Below, in pieces: positions 1-10,811 of a stretch of DNA of 64,000 nucleotides; within the stretch, counting starts at the first letter, position 1; each line of letters starts with the position of its first letter. The notes beneath the pieces are model-generated. The model was given only the letters and a program-made list of their open reading frames with translations. It was not told the DNA's origin and did no database searches. The stretch lies in the NCBI RefSeq assembly GCF_025698545.1, contig NC_068573.1:997001-1061000 (forward strand). The letters run 5' to 3'. The position numbers and the translations under genes are program-made. This stretch comes from Gossypium raimondii (Eukaryota > Streptophyta > Magnoliopsida > Malvales > Malvaceae).

Positions 1-105
1 GACATATGGTGAAAACTCTGCCTCTTTCTTTCCCCCTAATGTCTTTTGATCCAAATTGTGTACTTAGCTTCATGTATTATAGTATGTTCATTTTTTCTGT
101 CAAAG

Positions 106-1579
106 CTCTAACCATTCCAAACATTAACGGAATCAGGAAAAAAGAAAATATGGTTGTGCGACATTCATCTTCAAGTTCTTCTGTTGAACAGAAACCTGAT
201 GGGTATTTCTTATGATCATCCACTATTTTCATGATATAATCTTTACATATCTGTGTGGAACATGATAGTTATATCTGAAATGTTTGACAGGGCTGTATAT
301 GCTTTCAAGCCAAAGGATATCATGATGAGCAGGAAAAGCTTGTCGCCTATTGAAGTAGCTAAATTAACTGAGAGTGAAATTAAACAAAGAATTAACCGGC
401 TGTCCCAAATATATGCTAATAAGGTATGGTTTTGAATCAAATTTCTTGCTTGACAGTGTTGTGCATGAAAAATCTTGTGTGCATTTCTTTCTTGAAATGG
501 TTAAATAATGGTAAACTAAATAACGTAACTGAAGTTTTTTGCATGGCTGAGTTATCTTCCCTCAAGATCAGGATGGTGGGTGCATTTTACTTTATTTAAT
601 TTTTAACCTTATTTTCTCTGGTTGTTCTTGTTTGTAAAATTATATTCTGATCCTACTATTGAAAGAAAGGATATGGATTTCAAAATTAGTATAAAATGTA
701 TGATAAAGCCAGTCTAAATATGACTTGCATGATTGTCTTTTTATCCTCTTTCAACTATAGGGTATATATTGAATCTTAATTCAATTTTTTCCTCACAATT
801 TATACAACAAACTGTATTCAAATTCACTCTTTGGAATTCAATTTTCCAAATACAGCATGTTTTCTTGCATTTCATTCATCTTGTTCGCATAGTCTTGCCC
901 GTGTTCGACAATTAAGTGTATGCAAGCAATGAAATTATATGGTTCTTTTCATTAGCCTATAGTTGCATTTTGTAAAAGTATCATGGAGGCTCTTGTACTA
1001 AGAGCCAGATTGCATTTTGCCTCTTTTACACAAAATATGGTTAAGTTAATTCTTGTTCGTTAGATCTAAGAGCAAATATCTATTTTTACTATTAAAAATT
1101 GGTCCTTGTATGTTAGCATAAGTTGTAATTGTCTGATTGTTTCGTTAGCCACATTAGTTTTTAATAATAGAAATGGATGAAATTGTTAACAGAAAGAACC
1201 ATTTTGCTCTTTGATTTAACATATAGAAACTAATTTGCCTATTTTTGAGTAAAAAGGGCAAAATGCAATATGACTCCTTGTATAGGGGTCTCCATGGTAC
1301 TCTTACTATTTCATACTCAATTTTTGAAGATACCACCTTGGCTCCACCAGGAAATTTGTTTTTGCATAACTCTTCTAAATCTTGTGTTATAATCTTCTGA
1401 ATTTGTTGTGCCAGATTACAATTTTGAGGTTGCCTGATAAGGGAGCCAAGATAGAAAAGCAGATTGCTGAACTGAATGCAGAGCTCCAAAAGATGAAGAC
1501 AGCAGAGGTAACTGAAAAAGAAACTGAAGTAGGTGTAGATGATATAACTGGACAACTCCAGAAAGTGTTAAATGTATAG
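106..1579 (+). CDS. 3' terminal exons of a coiled-coil protein gene, possibly CHR24/ERCC6L-like SNF2 ATPase (5' partial)
   Basis: Three exons join in phase: about 106-202 (acceptor after GTCAAAG, donor GTATTT), 291-423 (acceptor TTGACAG, donor GTATGG) and 1415-1579 (acceptor TGTGCCAG, stop TAG at 1577). The joined tail has a serine run followed by EQKPDGAVYAFKPKD, then a helical stretch (LTESEIKQRINRLSQ), then LPDKGAKIEKQIAELNAEL, which has heptad-like spacing and probably forms a coiled coil. The last residues are acidic and the protein ends in LNV. The pattern resembles what I recall of the C-terminus of plant CHR24/ERCC6L-like SNF2 chromatin remodelers. In Arabidopsis CHR24 (At5g63950) lies close to SAL1 (At5g63980), and a SAL1 gene lies at the far end of this window. 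No helicase motif is visible, so that assignment is tentative; the exon structure is firmer. The second intron holds a foldback MITE. Confidence 0.6.
972..1306. mobile_element. Foldback MITE, GGTAAAAGTATCATGG family, copy 1 (intronic)
   Basis: It opens with GTAAAAGTATCATGGAGGC and closes with the near reverse complement, ending GTCTCCATGGTAC then TCTTAC. The two arms pair along most of the element (AGATTGCATTTTGC against CAAAATGCAATATGA), with a short unpaired centre. It lies wholly in the last intron of the coiled-coil gene. It codes for nothing, so it would depend on an outside transposase. Seven related copies occur in the window. Confidence 0.8.
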
Positions 1580-1900
1580 ATAAGGTCTTTGGTTGTATCT
1601 GTATTTAGCACGCCTGTATCTAGGCTTGTTCCACCTGACACAATAGAAAACTACCTAGCATTTGGACTCGAATTTTCAAACAAGTTTTCGATGGTCCCAC
1701 TAGATTTTGTGGTGGAAATGCATAATTTTGTGGGTGGTAACTGTTCTAAACACAGCTCTTTTGTACACAAGAAATCTAGGCTTTCAAAGTTACCTGTTGA
1801 TGTCTTCTTTTACTCTCTCAATGAGAGATTGAAATTGAGGATTTGAGTTTTTGAGTACTAAGGAATGTGTTTTACCATGTGTATGGTTTATTGTTTTTGA
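1580..1900 (+). other. Probable 3' UTR and downstream flank of the coiled-coil gene
   Basis: After the TAG at 1577 comes non-repetitive sequence of moderate AT content. It has an open frame of 85 codons (1589-1846) without recognisable motifs. AATAATGATAAA near 1902 could serve as a polyadenylation signal. Nothing else is seen. Confidence 0.4.
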
Positions 1901-3792
1901 GTAATAATGATAAATTTATTTCTTAACTTTTGTTTTTTTTCATATAAATTCTTTTATCATTTTGACCTTCAACTTTAAATTTTAGTCAAATTATTTTTTA
2001 TATAAAAAGTTAATTAGATCATTAAAACTTTAACAACACTAAATGTCTACTCTCATGGCAATCGTGTACACATTTTATAAAAATTAAAATTTCTAAAACT
2101 TTCATAAAGATTTTAGAAAAAATTTTATATTAGCAATTGTAAAAGGTTCATTACATTATTTATATTATTTTCTTAACTTTGAGTTGAAAACTAACAAACT
2201 TAAAATTTACGTGAACTCGAATTTGAATTGAACTCGAAATAAATATAACTCTAAATTGCTCGAACAAGTAACTCAAAATGATTTGAATCCTAAATAAAAT
2301 ATATTTTTAATAAATTAATATAAAATAATATTTATAACCTAAATTATTAATTTATTTTAGTTTAGGTATAATGATAAATTTATCTCCTAAACTTTTTTTT
2401 GTCATTTTGGCCATAAACTTTAAAATTTAGTCAAATTACTATTTTAGAATAAAAAATTACTTGGACCATTTAAACTTTAATTGAAGTGATGTGATTACTC
2501 TCGTGGCAATCTATGAATTTGAATTATACTTGAAATGAATTAACCTTAAATGGCTTGAACAAGTAACTCTAAGTGATTTGAATCCTAAATTAAGTATAAT
2601 ATTTTAAAAATTAATAAAATAATACTTATAACCTAAATTATTAATTTGTTCTAGTTTAGGTATAATGATAAATTTATCTCTTAATATTTTTTTGTTATTT
2701 TACTCACAATTTTTTTATCATTTTGGCCCCAAACTTTAAAATTTAGTCAATTTTTTAAGATTAAAAAGTTAATTGAACAATTAAAATTTAATGACGTTGA
2801 TGTGACTACTCTCATAACAATCCATGAACACATTTCACAAGAATTAAAAAAATTCAACAAATTTTAAAACCGTTCATAAAGATTTTTAGAAAAAGTATTC
2901 ATATTAGCAATTGTAAAGGTCCTTTGCATTATTTACAGTAGTTGCCAAACCCGAATTCAAAATTGACCCAACTTAAAATTGACATAAACTCGAATTTGAA
3001 TCGAACTCAAAATGAACATAAATCTAAATGGCTCGAACAAGTAACTCAAAATGATCTGAATCCCTAAATTAAATATATATTCTTAAAAAATTAATAAAAA
3101 TAATACTTATAACCTAAATTATTAATTTGTTTTACTTTAGGTATAATGACAAGTTTATCTCTAACATTTGTTTTTTTTTTTGTCATTTTTATCATAACTT
3201 TTATTAATTTAGTCCTCTATTTTAAATTTTAATTCAATTATTTTTTAGATTAAAAATTAATTGGACCATTAAAACTTTAATGGCGTTGATGTGATTACTT
3301 TCGTGGAAATTCTATGTACACATTTCATAAAAATTCAAAAATAAAAAAATTCAACAAATTTTAAAACATTCATAAACATTTTAGAAAAATATTTATATTA
3401 GCAATTGTAAAGAGTTCTTTACATTATTTACATTTCTGAATTAAAAAATATCTAACTTAAAATTGATATGAACTCAATTTGAATCAAATTGAAATGAACA
3501 TAACCCTAAATGGTTCGAACAAGTAACTCAAAGTGATTTGAATCTCTAAATTAAGTATAATTTTAGAAAAATAATAAAATAATACTTATAACCTAAATTA
3601 TTAAATTGTTTTAGTTTAGGTATATGAAAAATTATCCCTAACTTTTTTTTATCATTTTGGCCTTCAATTATAAAATTTAATTTAATTACTATTTTTAAAT
3701 TAAAAAATTAATTGGACCATTAAAACTTTAATTGTTCATAAAATTAGAAAAAAAGAATATTCATATTAGCAATTGTAAAGGGTTAGTAATGA
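1901..3792. repeat. Degenerate tandem array, five units of about 290-480 bp
   Basis: Units begin near 1901, 2364, 2657, 3139 and 3618 with a GGTATAATGATAAATTTATC-like start. Each runs through a T-rich block, TCATTTTGGCC, AACTTTAAAATTTAGTCAA, TTAATTGGACCATTAAAAC, GATGTGATTACTCTCGTGG and TTAGCAATTGTAAAGG, then an AACTCGAATTTGAATCGAAC block. Spacings are 463, 293, 482 and 479 bases, so the third unit is internally deleted. There is no coding capacity. It may be an array of diverged LTR or MITE pieces; the family is not recognised. Confidence 0.75.
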
Positions 3793-4240
3793 TTTTTTTT
3801 GAATAAAAGTTGGGCTTATATGTTATTGAAAACGATAACGTATCACACAAAGGCATAAATAGATTGCAATTAAAAAACCAAAGAAAGCCCTAAATAATAA
3901 AATGATAACTACTACTTCTTACCCACAACCAAAGTAAAAACCCAGCCGCCTCTGTGGAGCCCTAATCTCGAAAATCAAAGAAACCGTTGAAATGCCCAAC
4001 TCCAGAGGAAGAAAAACCTTGTTGTCTCTCATGGTAGTAGACTAGATAGAGGTCCACATCTCTAGCGATAGCCCGGCCGGACCGGGCAATGCATCCACCG
4101 AAGCACCAACCTCGGTACACAGTCACACCGTTGCCAGTAGCCCAGATCTAAAGTACCAGTCCCCGCCACCATCATGATTGTGGAGAAATCACGTGTCCAA
4201 CATGTAACGACTCCGCATACACCACACCATGGATGGTGAC

Positions 4241-4245
4241 GGAAC
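4241..4245. repeat. Left target-site duplication (GGAAC) of the gypsy element
   Basis: GGAAC directly precedes the 5' LTR and recurs at 11202-11206 directly after the 3' LTR. A 5 bp duplication is normal for Ty3/gypsy integration and fixes both element boundaries. Confidence 0.95.
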
Positions 4246-4710
4246 TGATACGAGCCAAGGAGGTGACACTCAAGGGGTTGTTTTTCCTAGTGGTCCAATT
4301 ACTTGAAGCAAGGCACGACAATTAAAATTAAAGATGAATGCTTTTGTCCAAGACTTTGTTGCTAGTATTTGTTTTCTTTCAAATTTGTGTGAGGCAAATT
4401 TTTTGGGAGTAGAGTGATTCTTCTCTTGCTATTTAGTTTGGAGTTTGTTACTTTCGAGGGTATTTAGGAGTTGCAAATATTCAAATTTCTTTCCCGTTTA
4501 TCGGTGTTTCTAGAGGTTATTCTTCTAGGGGTTTCGTAGGGAGCCGCTCAATCATTGGCGTTTTTGGTTACAAGTTAACCAAGGGTTCCATAGGGCAAAT
4601 CTATCTTTTTTATTATTTATTTATTTATTATTATTTCAACTAATTTTATTTATTCTCGTTTTATTTCTAATTTGTGTTTCTCTTGTGTCTAGATCCGGGA
4701 TTCCATATCA
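4246..4710 (+). repeat. 5' LTR with internal deletion (promoter lost)
   Basis: It starts TGATACGAGCC and ends GGGATTCCATATCA. Positions 4246-4364 match 10111-10229 and 4365-4710 match 10852-11201. The intervening 622 bases of the 3' LTR, including both TATAAATA boxes, are missing here. The two LTRs are identical at integration, so the loss (or the 3' duplication plus a loss here) came afterwards. One in-frame change (CGA to TGA near 4305) also interrupts the LTR-encoded coding stretch. Confidence 0.93.
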
Positions 4711-4712
4711 GT

Positions 4713-4724
4713 TGGTATTAGTTT
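4713..4724 (+). other. Primer-binding site, initiator tRNA-Met type (degenerate)
   Basis: TGGTATTAGTTT begins two bases after the LTR end. The plant initiator tRNA-Met PBS is TGGTATCAGAGC; the first six bases match and the rest have decayed. Confidence 0.7.
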
Positions 4725-5491
4725 CAGGCCATTCGGTGTTATTTTCGAAGCTAAAATCAAATCCGAAACGAGTCAAAATACCTAAAACACTTTTCATCGG
4801 TTTCTTCGATTCTCTTTTTTGTGAAGTTTGTGTTTATTCTCCTCTTATTCTTTAAAAAAAAACAAAAAAGCGCAAAAAAATAAGTGAGTAAAAAGCGCAA
4901 AAAAAAAGCAAAAAGCAAAAAAGCGCAAAAAAGCGCAAAAAAAAAAAGTTACCTACCTTTCATACGTAGGTTTCTTCTTTTCCTATTATTGTTATTATTT
5001 TTATTTTTTTTTCCCAAAATTAAATTTTTCCCCTTCTTTTCTTGACTCAAGTATAATTAAAGCTTCAATTTTTGAAAATCTTAAGACACCAAACGTTTCC
5101 GATTTTTTGTTTTCCTTTAAATTAGGTAGAGTTTTCTTAAGTTTTCTTCTTATTAAAGCTTTTCTTTGACTCTAGAGTTAGGGATCGTTGCAGGTCTACG
5201 TTTTTTTTTGTTTCTTCTCGTGTTAGTAGATATTAAAGGCACGCACAATTCCTTCATCCGTGTAGCCTCCATTACAAATTGCTTCGTCAAGTTTATTGGC
5301 CTCTTAAAGCAATTAGGATCTTCATTGTTTCTTTGAAGTTTGCACCTCCATTATTTGATCTTGATTAGTAACCCTCTCCAAACATATTTACAAGTTTGAA
5401 TCATTCAGAGAGTTATTCTTTTGAGAGCTAACGAGTGAGGTTATTATTATTTTTTCTTGTTCCTGTTTGTGTGATTTTTTTCACAGATACC
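4725..5491 (+). other. Gypsy 5' leader with A-rich GCGCAAAA repeats
   Basis: Untranslated region between PBS and gag. Positions 4855-4950 hold several AAAAGCGCAAAA copies separated by A runs. The rest is T-rich with no coding. Confidence 0.7.
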
Positions 5492-5773
5492 ATGCTGATC
5501 ACAAGATCCCAAACTAGTAAAAATGAAGAGGATGAGCAAAAAAGAGATAACGATCCTTTGGTCGAGTTGTTACAAAAAGAGATGAAAAAGTTGCAAACTC
5601 AAATCGAACATCGCATGACCCAGATGATACAAGAGCAAAGGGAGTATCTTGATGCAAAACTTACAACTCAAGAGAGATACATTGCCGATAATTACAAGAA
5701 GTTGAACGAAGCCTTTATAAGCCGATCAAATTCAGCGATCGGACTTTTTAAACGAAGGAGGACCATGTTTTGA
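5492..5773 (+). pseudogene. gag: gypsy gag, N-terminal part (frameshifted)
   Basis: The ATG at 5492 starts MLITRSQTSKNEEDEQ, followed by a helical, Gln- and Lys-rich region (KLQTQIEHRMTQMIQEQ), a likely coiled coil preceding the capsid domain. The frame runs into TGA at 5771. The continuation (DDDFESEYVPRERVE) is in another frame, so an indel lies at about 5730-5765. An upstream in-frame ATG at 5435 precedes this one but adds only a hydrophobic leader-encoded stretch; 5492 is preferred because TRSQ is the usual start of this gag type. Confidence 0.75.
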
Positions 5774-7331
5774 TGATGACTTTGAGTCCGAGTATGTACC
5801 TAGAGAAAGGGTGGAACGAAACAATGACACCCCCAAACCAAAATTTCCTTCTTTCTCAGGGAAGAATGATCCTGATGCTTACCTTGATTGGGAGGAAAAG
5901 ATGGAAGCAGTCTTTGCTTGTTACAATTACTCTGATGAGAAAAAGGTAACATACGCTGTCGCTGAGTTCATTAATTATGCACTAACATGGTGGAATCAAT
6001 TATGTAAAAGTAGGATTCTTTATAGAGAGCAACCTGTTACTACTTGGGTTGAAATGAAGCGCATCTTACGAAAACGGTTTGTTCTACCATACTATTATCG
6101 AGAACTCCATCAAAGACTCCAACATCTTGTTCAAGGAGATAGATCTGTGGATGACTACTACAAAGAGATGGAGACTATTCAGATTAGAGCCAATCTTGTT
6201 GAAGAGGCTGAGGTGACTATGGCTAGATTCCTTGCTGGCCTAAAGCCTGAGATTGCAAATCGAGTTGAGTTACAACACTACATAGATGTTGAAGAGATGC
6301 TTCAAACCGCACTCACCATTGAAAAGCAATTACGAAAGCATGGGACACCGAGGGGTGCTAGTTCAGTTTCTAATCCTGCTTGGAGAGGAAATTGGCAAAA
6401 ACAAGATGATAGATTGTGGAATGGGAGAGATGCACGGTTCAAGCCAAATGAGCCTAAAACTTACTCCAAAGATAGATGTATGCCTAATTCATTTAAAGGT
6501 TCTACTTCTACTAATCGAGCTCCATCTTCTTCTTCTACTTCTCCTAGTGCCATTAAGCAGCCAAAAGATATTACCTGCTTCAAATGCCAAGGAAGGGGTC
6601 ACTATGCTCGAGAATGCCCTAATAAAAAGTCTTTGGTAATTCGAGAAGATGGCGAGGTTGATTTTGAGTCTGATAACGAAGATGAGATGCCTCCTTTGGA
6701 AGATGCTGATGATGTGCATACTCATGATGAATATGAAGAATACTTGGAGTATGGTGAGAAAGCACTTGTTGCTCGAAGGGCTTTAAATGTCCAGTTTAAA
6801 GAGGAAGGGCGTGAACAAAGAGATAACATTTTCCACACGAGATGTTTGATTGGTGGACAACCTAGTTCATTGATCATCGATAGTGGAAGTTGCACCAATG
6901 TGGTGAGTTCTTCCCTTGTTGAGAAACTTGGCCTACCTTGTGTGAAGCATCCAAGGCCATACCGCTTACAATGGCTGAATGATAGTGGGGAGGTAAAAGT
7001 ATCTAAACAATGCTTAGTTTCATTTTCTATTGGTAGATACTCTGATAAAGTTTTGTGTGATGTTGTTCCAATGCAAGCTGGGCACATATTACTTGGACGG
7101 CCATGGCAGTTTGATCGACGAGTAAATCATGATGGTTTCCTTAACCAATATACTTTTGTGTTCCTTGGAAAGAAGTTTACTTTGGCTCCACTTCCTCCTC
7201 AAGAAGTCTACAATGATCAACTCAAACTTGCTAGTGAGATGGGTAAGGGAAGTGAGGTAAAATCATTGAAAAATTTGAGAGTAAAGAGGCTCTTAGTGTT
7301 AAAAGCCAACTTAAAGGCCCAACATTGGTGA
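5774..7331 (+). pseudogene. gag-pro: gypsy gag (capsid, zinc knuckle) and aspartic protease
   Basis: The uninterrupted 506-codon frame from 5811 holds a retrotransposon gag domain (AYLDWEEKMEAVF near residue 25; TWWNQLC; TWVEMKRILRKRF), a CCHC zinc knuckle at about residue 257 (CFKCQGRGHYAREC), an acidic linker and a retropepsin-like protease with catalytic DSGS (LIIDSGSCTNVVS) and the LLGRPW flap-distal motif. The frame stops at 7329-7331 after AQHW. The remaining linker to RT (7332-7527) is broken by stops and small deletions. Gag binds and packages element RNA; the protease would cleave the polyprotein. Confidence 0.9.
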
Positions 7332-7527
7332 GTGATTGCACACACAAGTCACGAGATGAGAAAGTGAGTTTATTCGCTAGGTTTGAGATATCAAATTTGC
7401 TCTTTGTACAAAACAAACATTTGTAATTATTAGGTTTAGGAAAACTTTATTTTGACTAACCCTAATACACATTTGCCTAGTTGTTTTGTTGATCTTTTGC
7501 AGATTTTGAGGATGTATTTCCTTCGAA

Positions 7528-8226
7528 ATGCCTAAAGGATTACCTCCTTTACGAGGATTGAACATCAAATTGACTTTGTGCTGGTTCGAGTATTCGAATA
7601 GACCGGTCTATCGAAGCAATCCTGAAGAAACTAAGGAGTTGCAAAGGCAAGTTGAAGATCTCTTAGAGAAAGGGTTAATTCGTGAGAGTCTAAGCCCTTG
7701 TGCGGTCCCTGTACTCGTCCCAAAAAAAGATGGTTATTGGAGAATGTGTGTTGATTGTCGTGCTGTCAACAAGATTACGGTAAAGTATCGATATCCAATT
7801 CCTCGATTAGATGATATGTTGGATGAGCTTAATGGTGCATGCATTTTCTCTAAAATTGACTTAAAAAGTGGTTACCATCAAATAAGAATGAAACAAGGTG
7901 ATGAATGGAAAACTGCTTTTAAGACTAAGTATGGCCTATATGAGTGGTTAGTTATGCCATTTGGCTTAACTAATGCTCCTAGCACATTCATGAGATTAAT
8001 GAACCACATACTTAGACTTTTTTTAGGAAAATTTGTCGTTGTGTATTTTGATGACATACTGATTTATAGCAAAACTTTGAATGATCATGTTGGGCATGTT
8101 AAATTAGTATTGGATGTGTTAAGGCATGAACGACTCTTTGCTAATCTTGAAAAATGCACCTTTTGTATGGAGAAGCTTGTTTTTTTGGGTTTTTGTGATA
8201 AGTTCTACAGGAATCCATGTGGATGA
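7528..8226 (+). pseudogene. pol: gypsy reverse transcriptase, main part
   Basis: The RT fingers and palm are visible: [59 protein letters not shown] and the catalytic [10 protein letters not shown]. Just upstream, at about 7558-7605, the usual QIDF stretch is readable only in another frame, so two compensating indels flank it, and two single-base losses occur at about 7501-7530. After VFLGF, an extra T in a T run near 8196 shifts the frame and ends this ORF at 8226. Confidence 0.92.
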
Positions 8227-8710
8227 GGAGAAGGTAAAGGCAATTCAAGAATGGCCTATCCCTAAAACTGTTTCTGAGGTAAGGTCTTTCCTTGGGTTAG
8301 CCGGTTTCTACCGCAGGTTTGTTCGTAACTTTTCCACAATTGCTTCACCTTTGACTGCACTTATTAAAAAGGATGTATCTTTTCATTGGACAGATAAGCA
8401 AGAATTAACATTTAATGAACTTAAAGATAAATTGTGTAATGCTCCTATTCTTGTTTTACCTAATTTTGAAAAGACCTTTGAGATTGAATGTGATGCTTCT
8501 GGTGTAGGTATAGGTGCCGTCCTCATGCAAGATAGTAAACCAATAGCCTACTTTAGTGAGAAACTTGGTGGAGCACATTTGAACTATTCGACCTATGATA
8601 AAGAGTTGTATGCCTTGGTAAGGGCATTAGAAGTTTGGCAACATTACCTTTTACCAAAGGAGTTTGTGATTCACACTGACCATGAATCACTTAAGCACTT
8701 AAAGGGATAA
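8197..8710 (+). pseudogene. pol: gypsy RT thumb and RNase H
   Basis: After the frameshift near 8196 the frame continues through the RT connection ([13 protein letters not shown]) into RNase H. Its acidic residues are present in [32 protein letters not shown] and [12 protein letters not shown]. The frame closes at TAA (8708-8710), where related elements usually have glutamine (CAA); the reading continues in the same frame beyond it. It is therefore a nonsense change, not a domain boundary. Confidence 0.9.
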
Positions 8711-10327
8711 GGTAAGTTGAACAAGCGACATGCGAGGTGGGTTGAATTTATTGAATCTTTTCCTTATGTTATAAGGTATAAGAAAGGTAAAGATAATATT
8801 GTGGCTGATGCTCTATCAAGGAGGTACACTTTACTTAGTACTTTGCATACTAAGTTATTAGGTTTTGAGTATCTCAAAGATTTATATGCAACTGATTCTG
8901 ATTTTGCAAGCATTTATGACCCATGTGAACATGGTGCATTTCACAAATTTTATAAGCATGATGGCTATCTTTTTCGAAATAATAGACTATGCTTACCAAA
9001 GTGTTCAATGCGAGAATTGTTGGTTCGAGAGGCTCATAGTGGTGGTCTTATGGGTTATTTTGGAGTCACTAAGACTTATGATGTTTTACATGAGCATTTT
9101 TATTGGCCTAACATGCGAAAACTTGTTGAAAGAATTTGCTCTACTTGCATTACTTGTAAACAAGCTAAATCCACTGTGATGCCTCATGGTCTATATACTC
9201 CTATTCCTGTTCCTAGTTCACCTTGGACTGACATTTCAATGGATTTTGTAATAGGTTTACCAAGGACAAAGCGTGGACGAGATAGCATCTTTGTGGTTGT
9301 GGATCGATTTTCTAAAATGGCTCATTTCATTCCATGCCATAAGACTGATGATGCAACCCATGTTACCGATTTATTTTTCCGTGAAGTTGTGAGATTACAT
9401 GGAATCCCTAGGACTATCGTTTCCGATAGAGATGCAAAATTTCTTAGTCACTTTTGGAAGGTGTTATGGGGTAAGTTAGGTACTAAACTACTTTTCTCTA
9501 CTACATGCCACCCTCAAACTGATGGTCAAACCGAGGTGGTAAATCGAGTTTTGGGATCTTTGCTTAGAGCCATAATAGGTAAGAATGTTAAATCTTGGGA
9601 AGAATGGATACCCTATGTTGAGTTTGCTTATAATCGTTCTGTTCATTCTTCCACAGGTTTTACTCCTTTTGAGATTGTATATGGCTTTAATCCACTTACT
9701 GTTTTATATTTGCTTCCTTTACCTTTGAATGAGATTGCTAATTTAGATGGTGAAAGGAAAGCTGATTTAGTGAAAGAGATCCATGAGAAGGCTCGTAAAG
9801 CCATTGAGAAAAAGAATGAGTCCAATGCACATCGAGCTAATAAAGGGGTAAAGCAAGTCTTGTTTGAACACGGAGATTGGGTATGGGTGCATATGAGGAA
9901 GGAACGATTTCCTTCTAAGAGAAAGAATAAACTTGATGCACGAGGAGATGGACCATTCCAAGTACTCGAGAAAATAAATGACAATGCTTATCGCATTGAT
10001 CTTCCTGGTGAGTATAGTGTTAGTGCTACTTTCAATGTTTCTGATCTTTCTCCTTTTGAATTTGATGCAGGTTCAGATTCGAGGACGAATCTTCTTGAAG
10101 AGGGGGAGAATGATACGAGCCAAGGAGGTGACACTCAAGGGGTTGTTTTTCCTAGTGGTCCAATTACTCGAAGCAAGGCACGACAATTAAAATTAAAGAT
10201 GAATGCTTTTGTCCAAGACTTTGTTGCTACAAATTTAATTCATCCTGTTCGTGACATTGACAAATACGAGAATGCAATTCACTGGAGCAATCTTGGAATA
10301 GTGAAAGCCCATAAATTGGTGGTTTAA
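8711..10327 (+). pseudogene. pol: gypsy integrase with LTR-encoded C-terminal tail
   Basis: The end of RNase H ([14 protein letters not shown]) leads into integrase. The zinc-binding HHCC is seen as H..H then CSTCITC. The catalytic core carries [20 protein letters not shown] and the DDE glutamate in [15 protein letters not shown]. The C-terminal part holds the [14 protein letters not shown] and [19 protein letters not shown] motifs. No chromodomain follows. From 10111 the frame lies inside the 3' LTR and codes about 72 more residues, including [18 protein letters not shown], before TAA at 10325. The 536-codon frame is open throughout. Confidence 0.93.
10097..10110 (+). other. Polypurine tract
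   Basis: GAAGAGGGGGAGAA directly abuts the 3' LTR start. It is the expected primer for plus-strand DNA synthesis, and here it also codes for part of integrase (EEGEN). Confidence 0.93.
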
Positions 10328-10551
10328 TCTTTTATGTATATTATTATTATTATTATTTACTTAATTCTCATTGGTTGGGACACATCATTTATGAGTTAAG
10401 TAATTTTATTGGTTAGGTTATTATTTATTTATTTTCTTAGATAATTTTAAAGAGTTTTATTAGGATTCAATTACTCTTTAAAGAGTTTTTATTAGGATTC
10501 AATTACTCTTGAAAGATTTTTATTAGGATTCAATTACTCTTGTAATTTGCC

Positions 10552-10559
10552 TATAAATA
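10552..10559 (+). promoter_or_regulatory. LTR TATA box, first copy
   Basis: TATAAATA in the short palindrome GCCTATAAATAGGC, in the U3 part of the 3' LTR. Confidence 0.7.
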
Positions 10560-10803
10560 GGCTTGTTTTCTACACATTGGGGGAAGATAAAAGAAGAGTA
10601 TTTATTATTTACTTAATTCTCATTGGTTGGGACACATCATTTATGAGTTAAGTAATTTTATTGGTTAGATTATTATTTATTTATTTTCTTAGATAATTTT
10701 AAAGAGTTTTATTAGGATTCAATTACTCTTTAAAGAATTTTTATTAGGATTCAATTACTCTTGAAAGAGTTTTATTAGGATTCAATTACTCTTGTAATTT
10801 GCC

Positions 10804-10811
10804 TATAAATA
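10804..10811 (+). promoter_or_regulatory. LTR TATA box, second copy
   Basis: A repeat of the 10552 box, 252 bases downstream. Transcription from here would read out through the LINE remnant, not into the element. Confidence 0.7.

Noticed and set aside
1589..1846. 85-codon frame after the first gene
   Set aside because: Lies in the probable 3' UTR, no motifs, not joined by splice signals.
8708..8717. RNase H and integrase as two separate genes
   Set aside because: Both sides of the TAA are in the same frame and continue the normal pol order, so this is a nonsense mutation.
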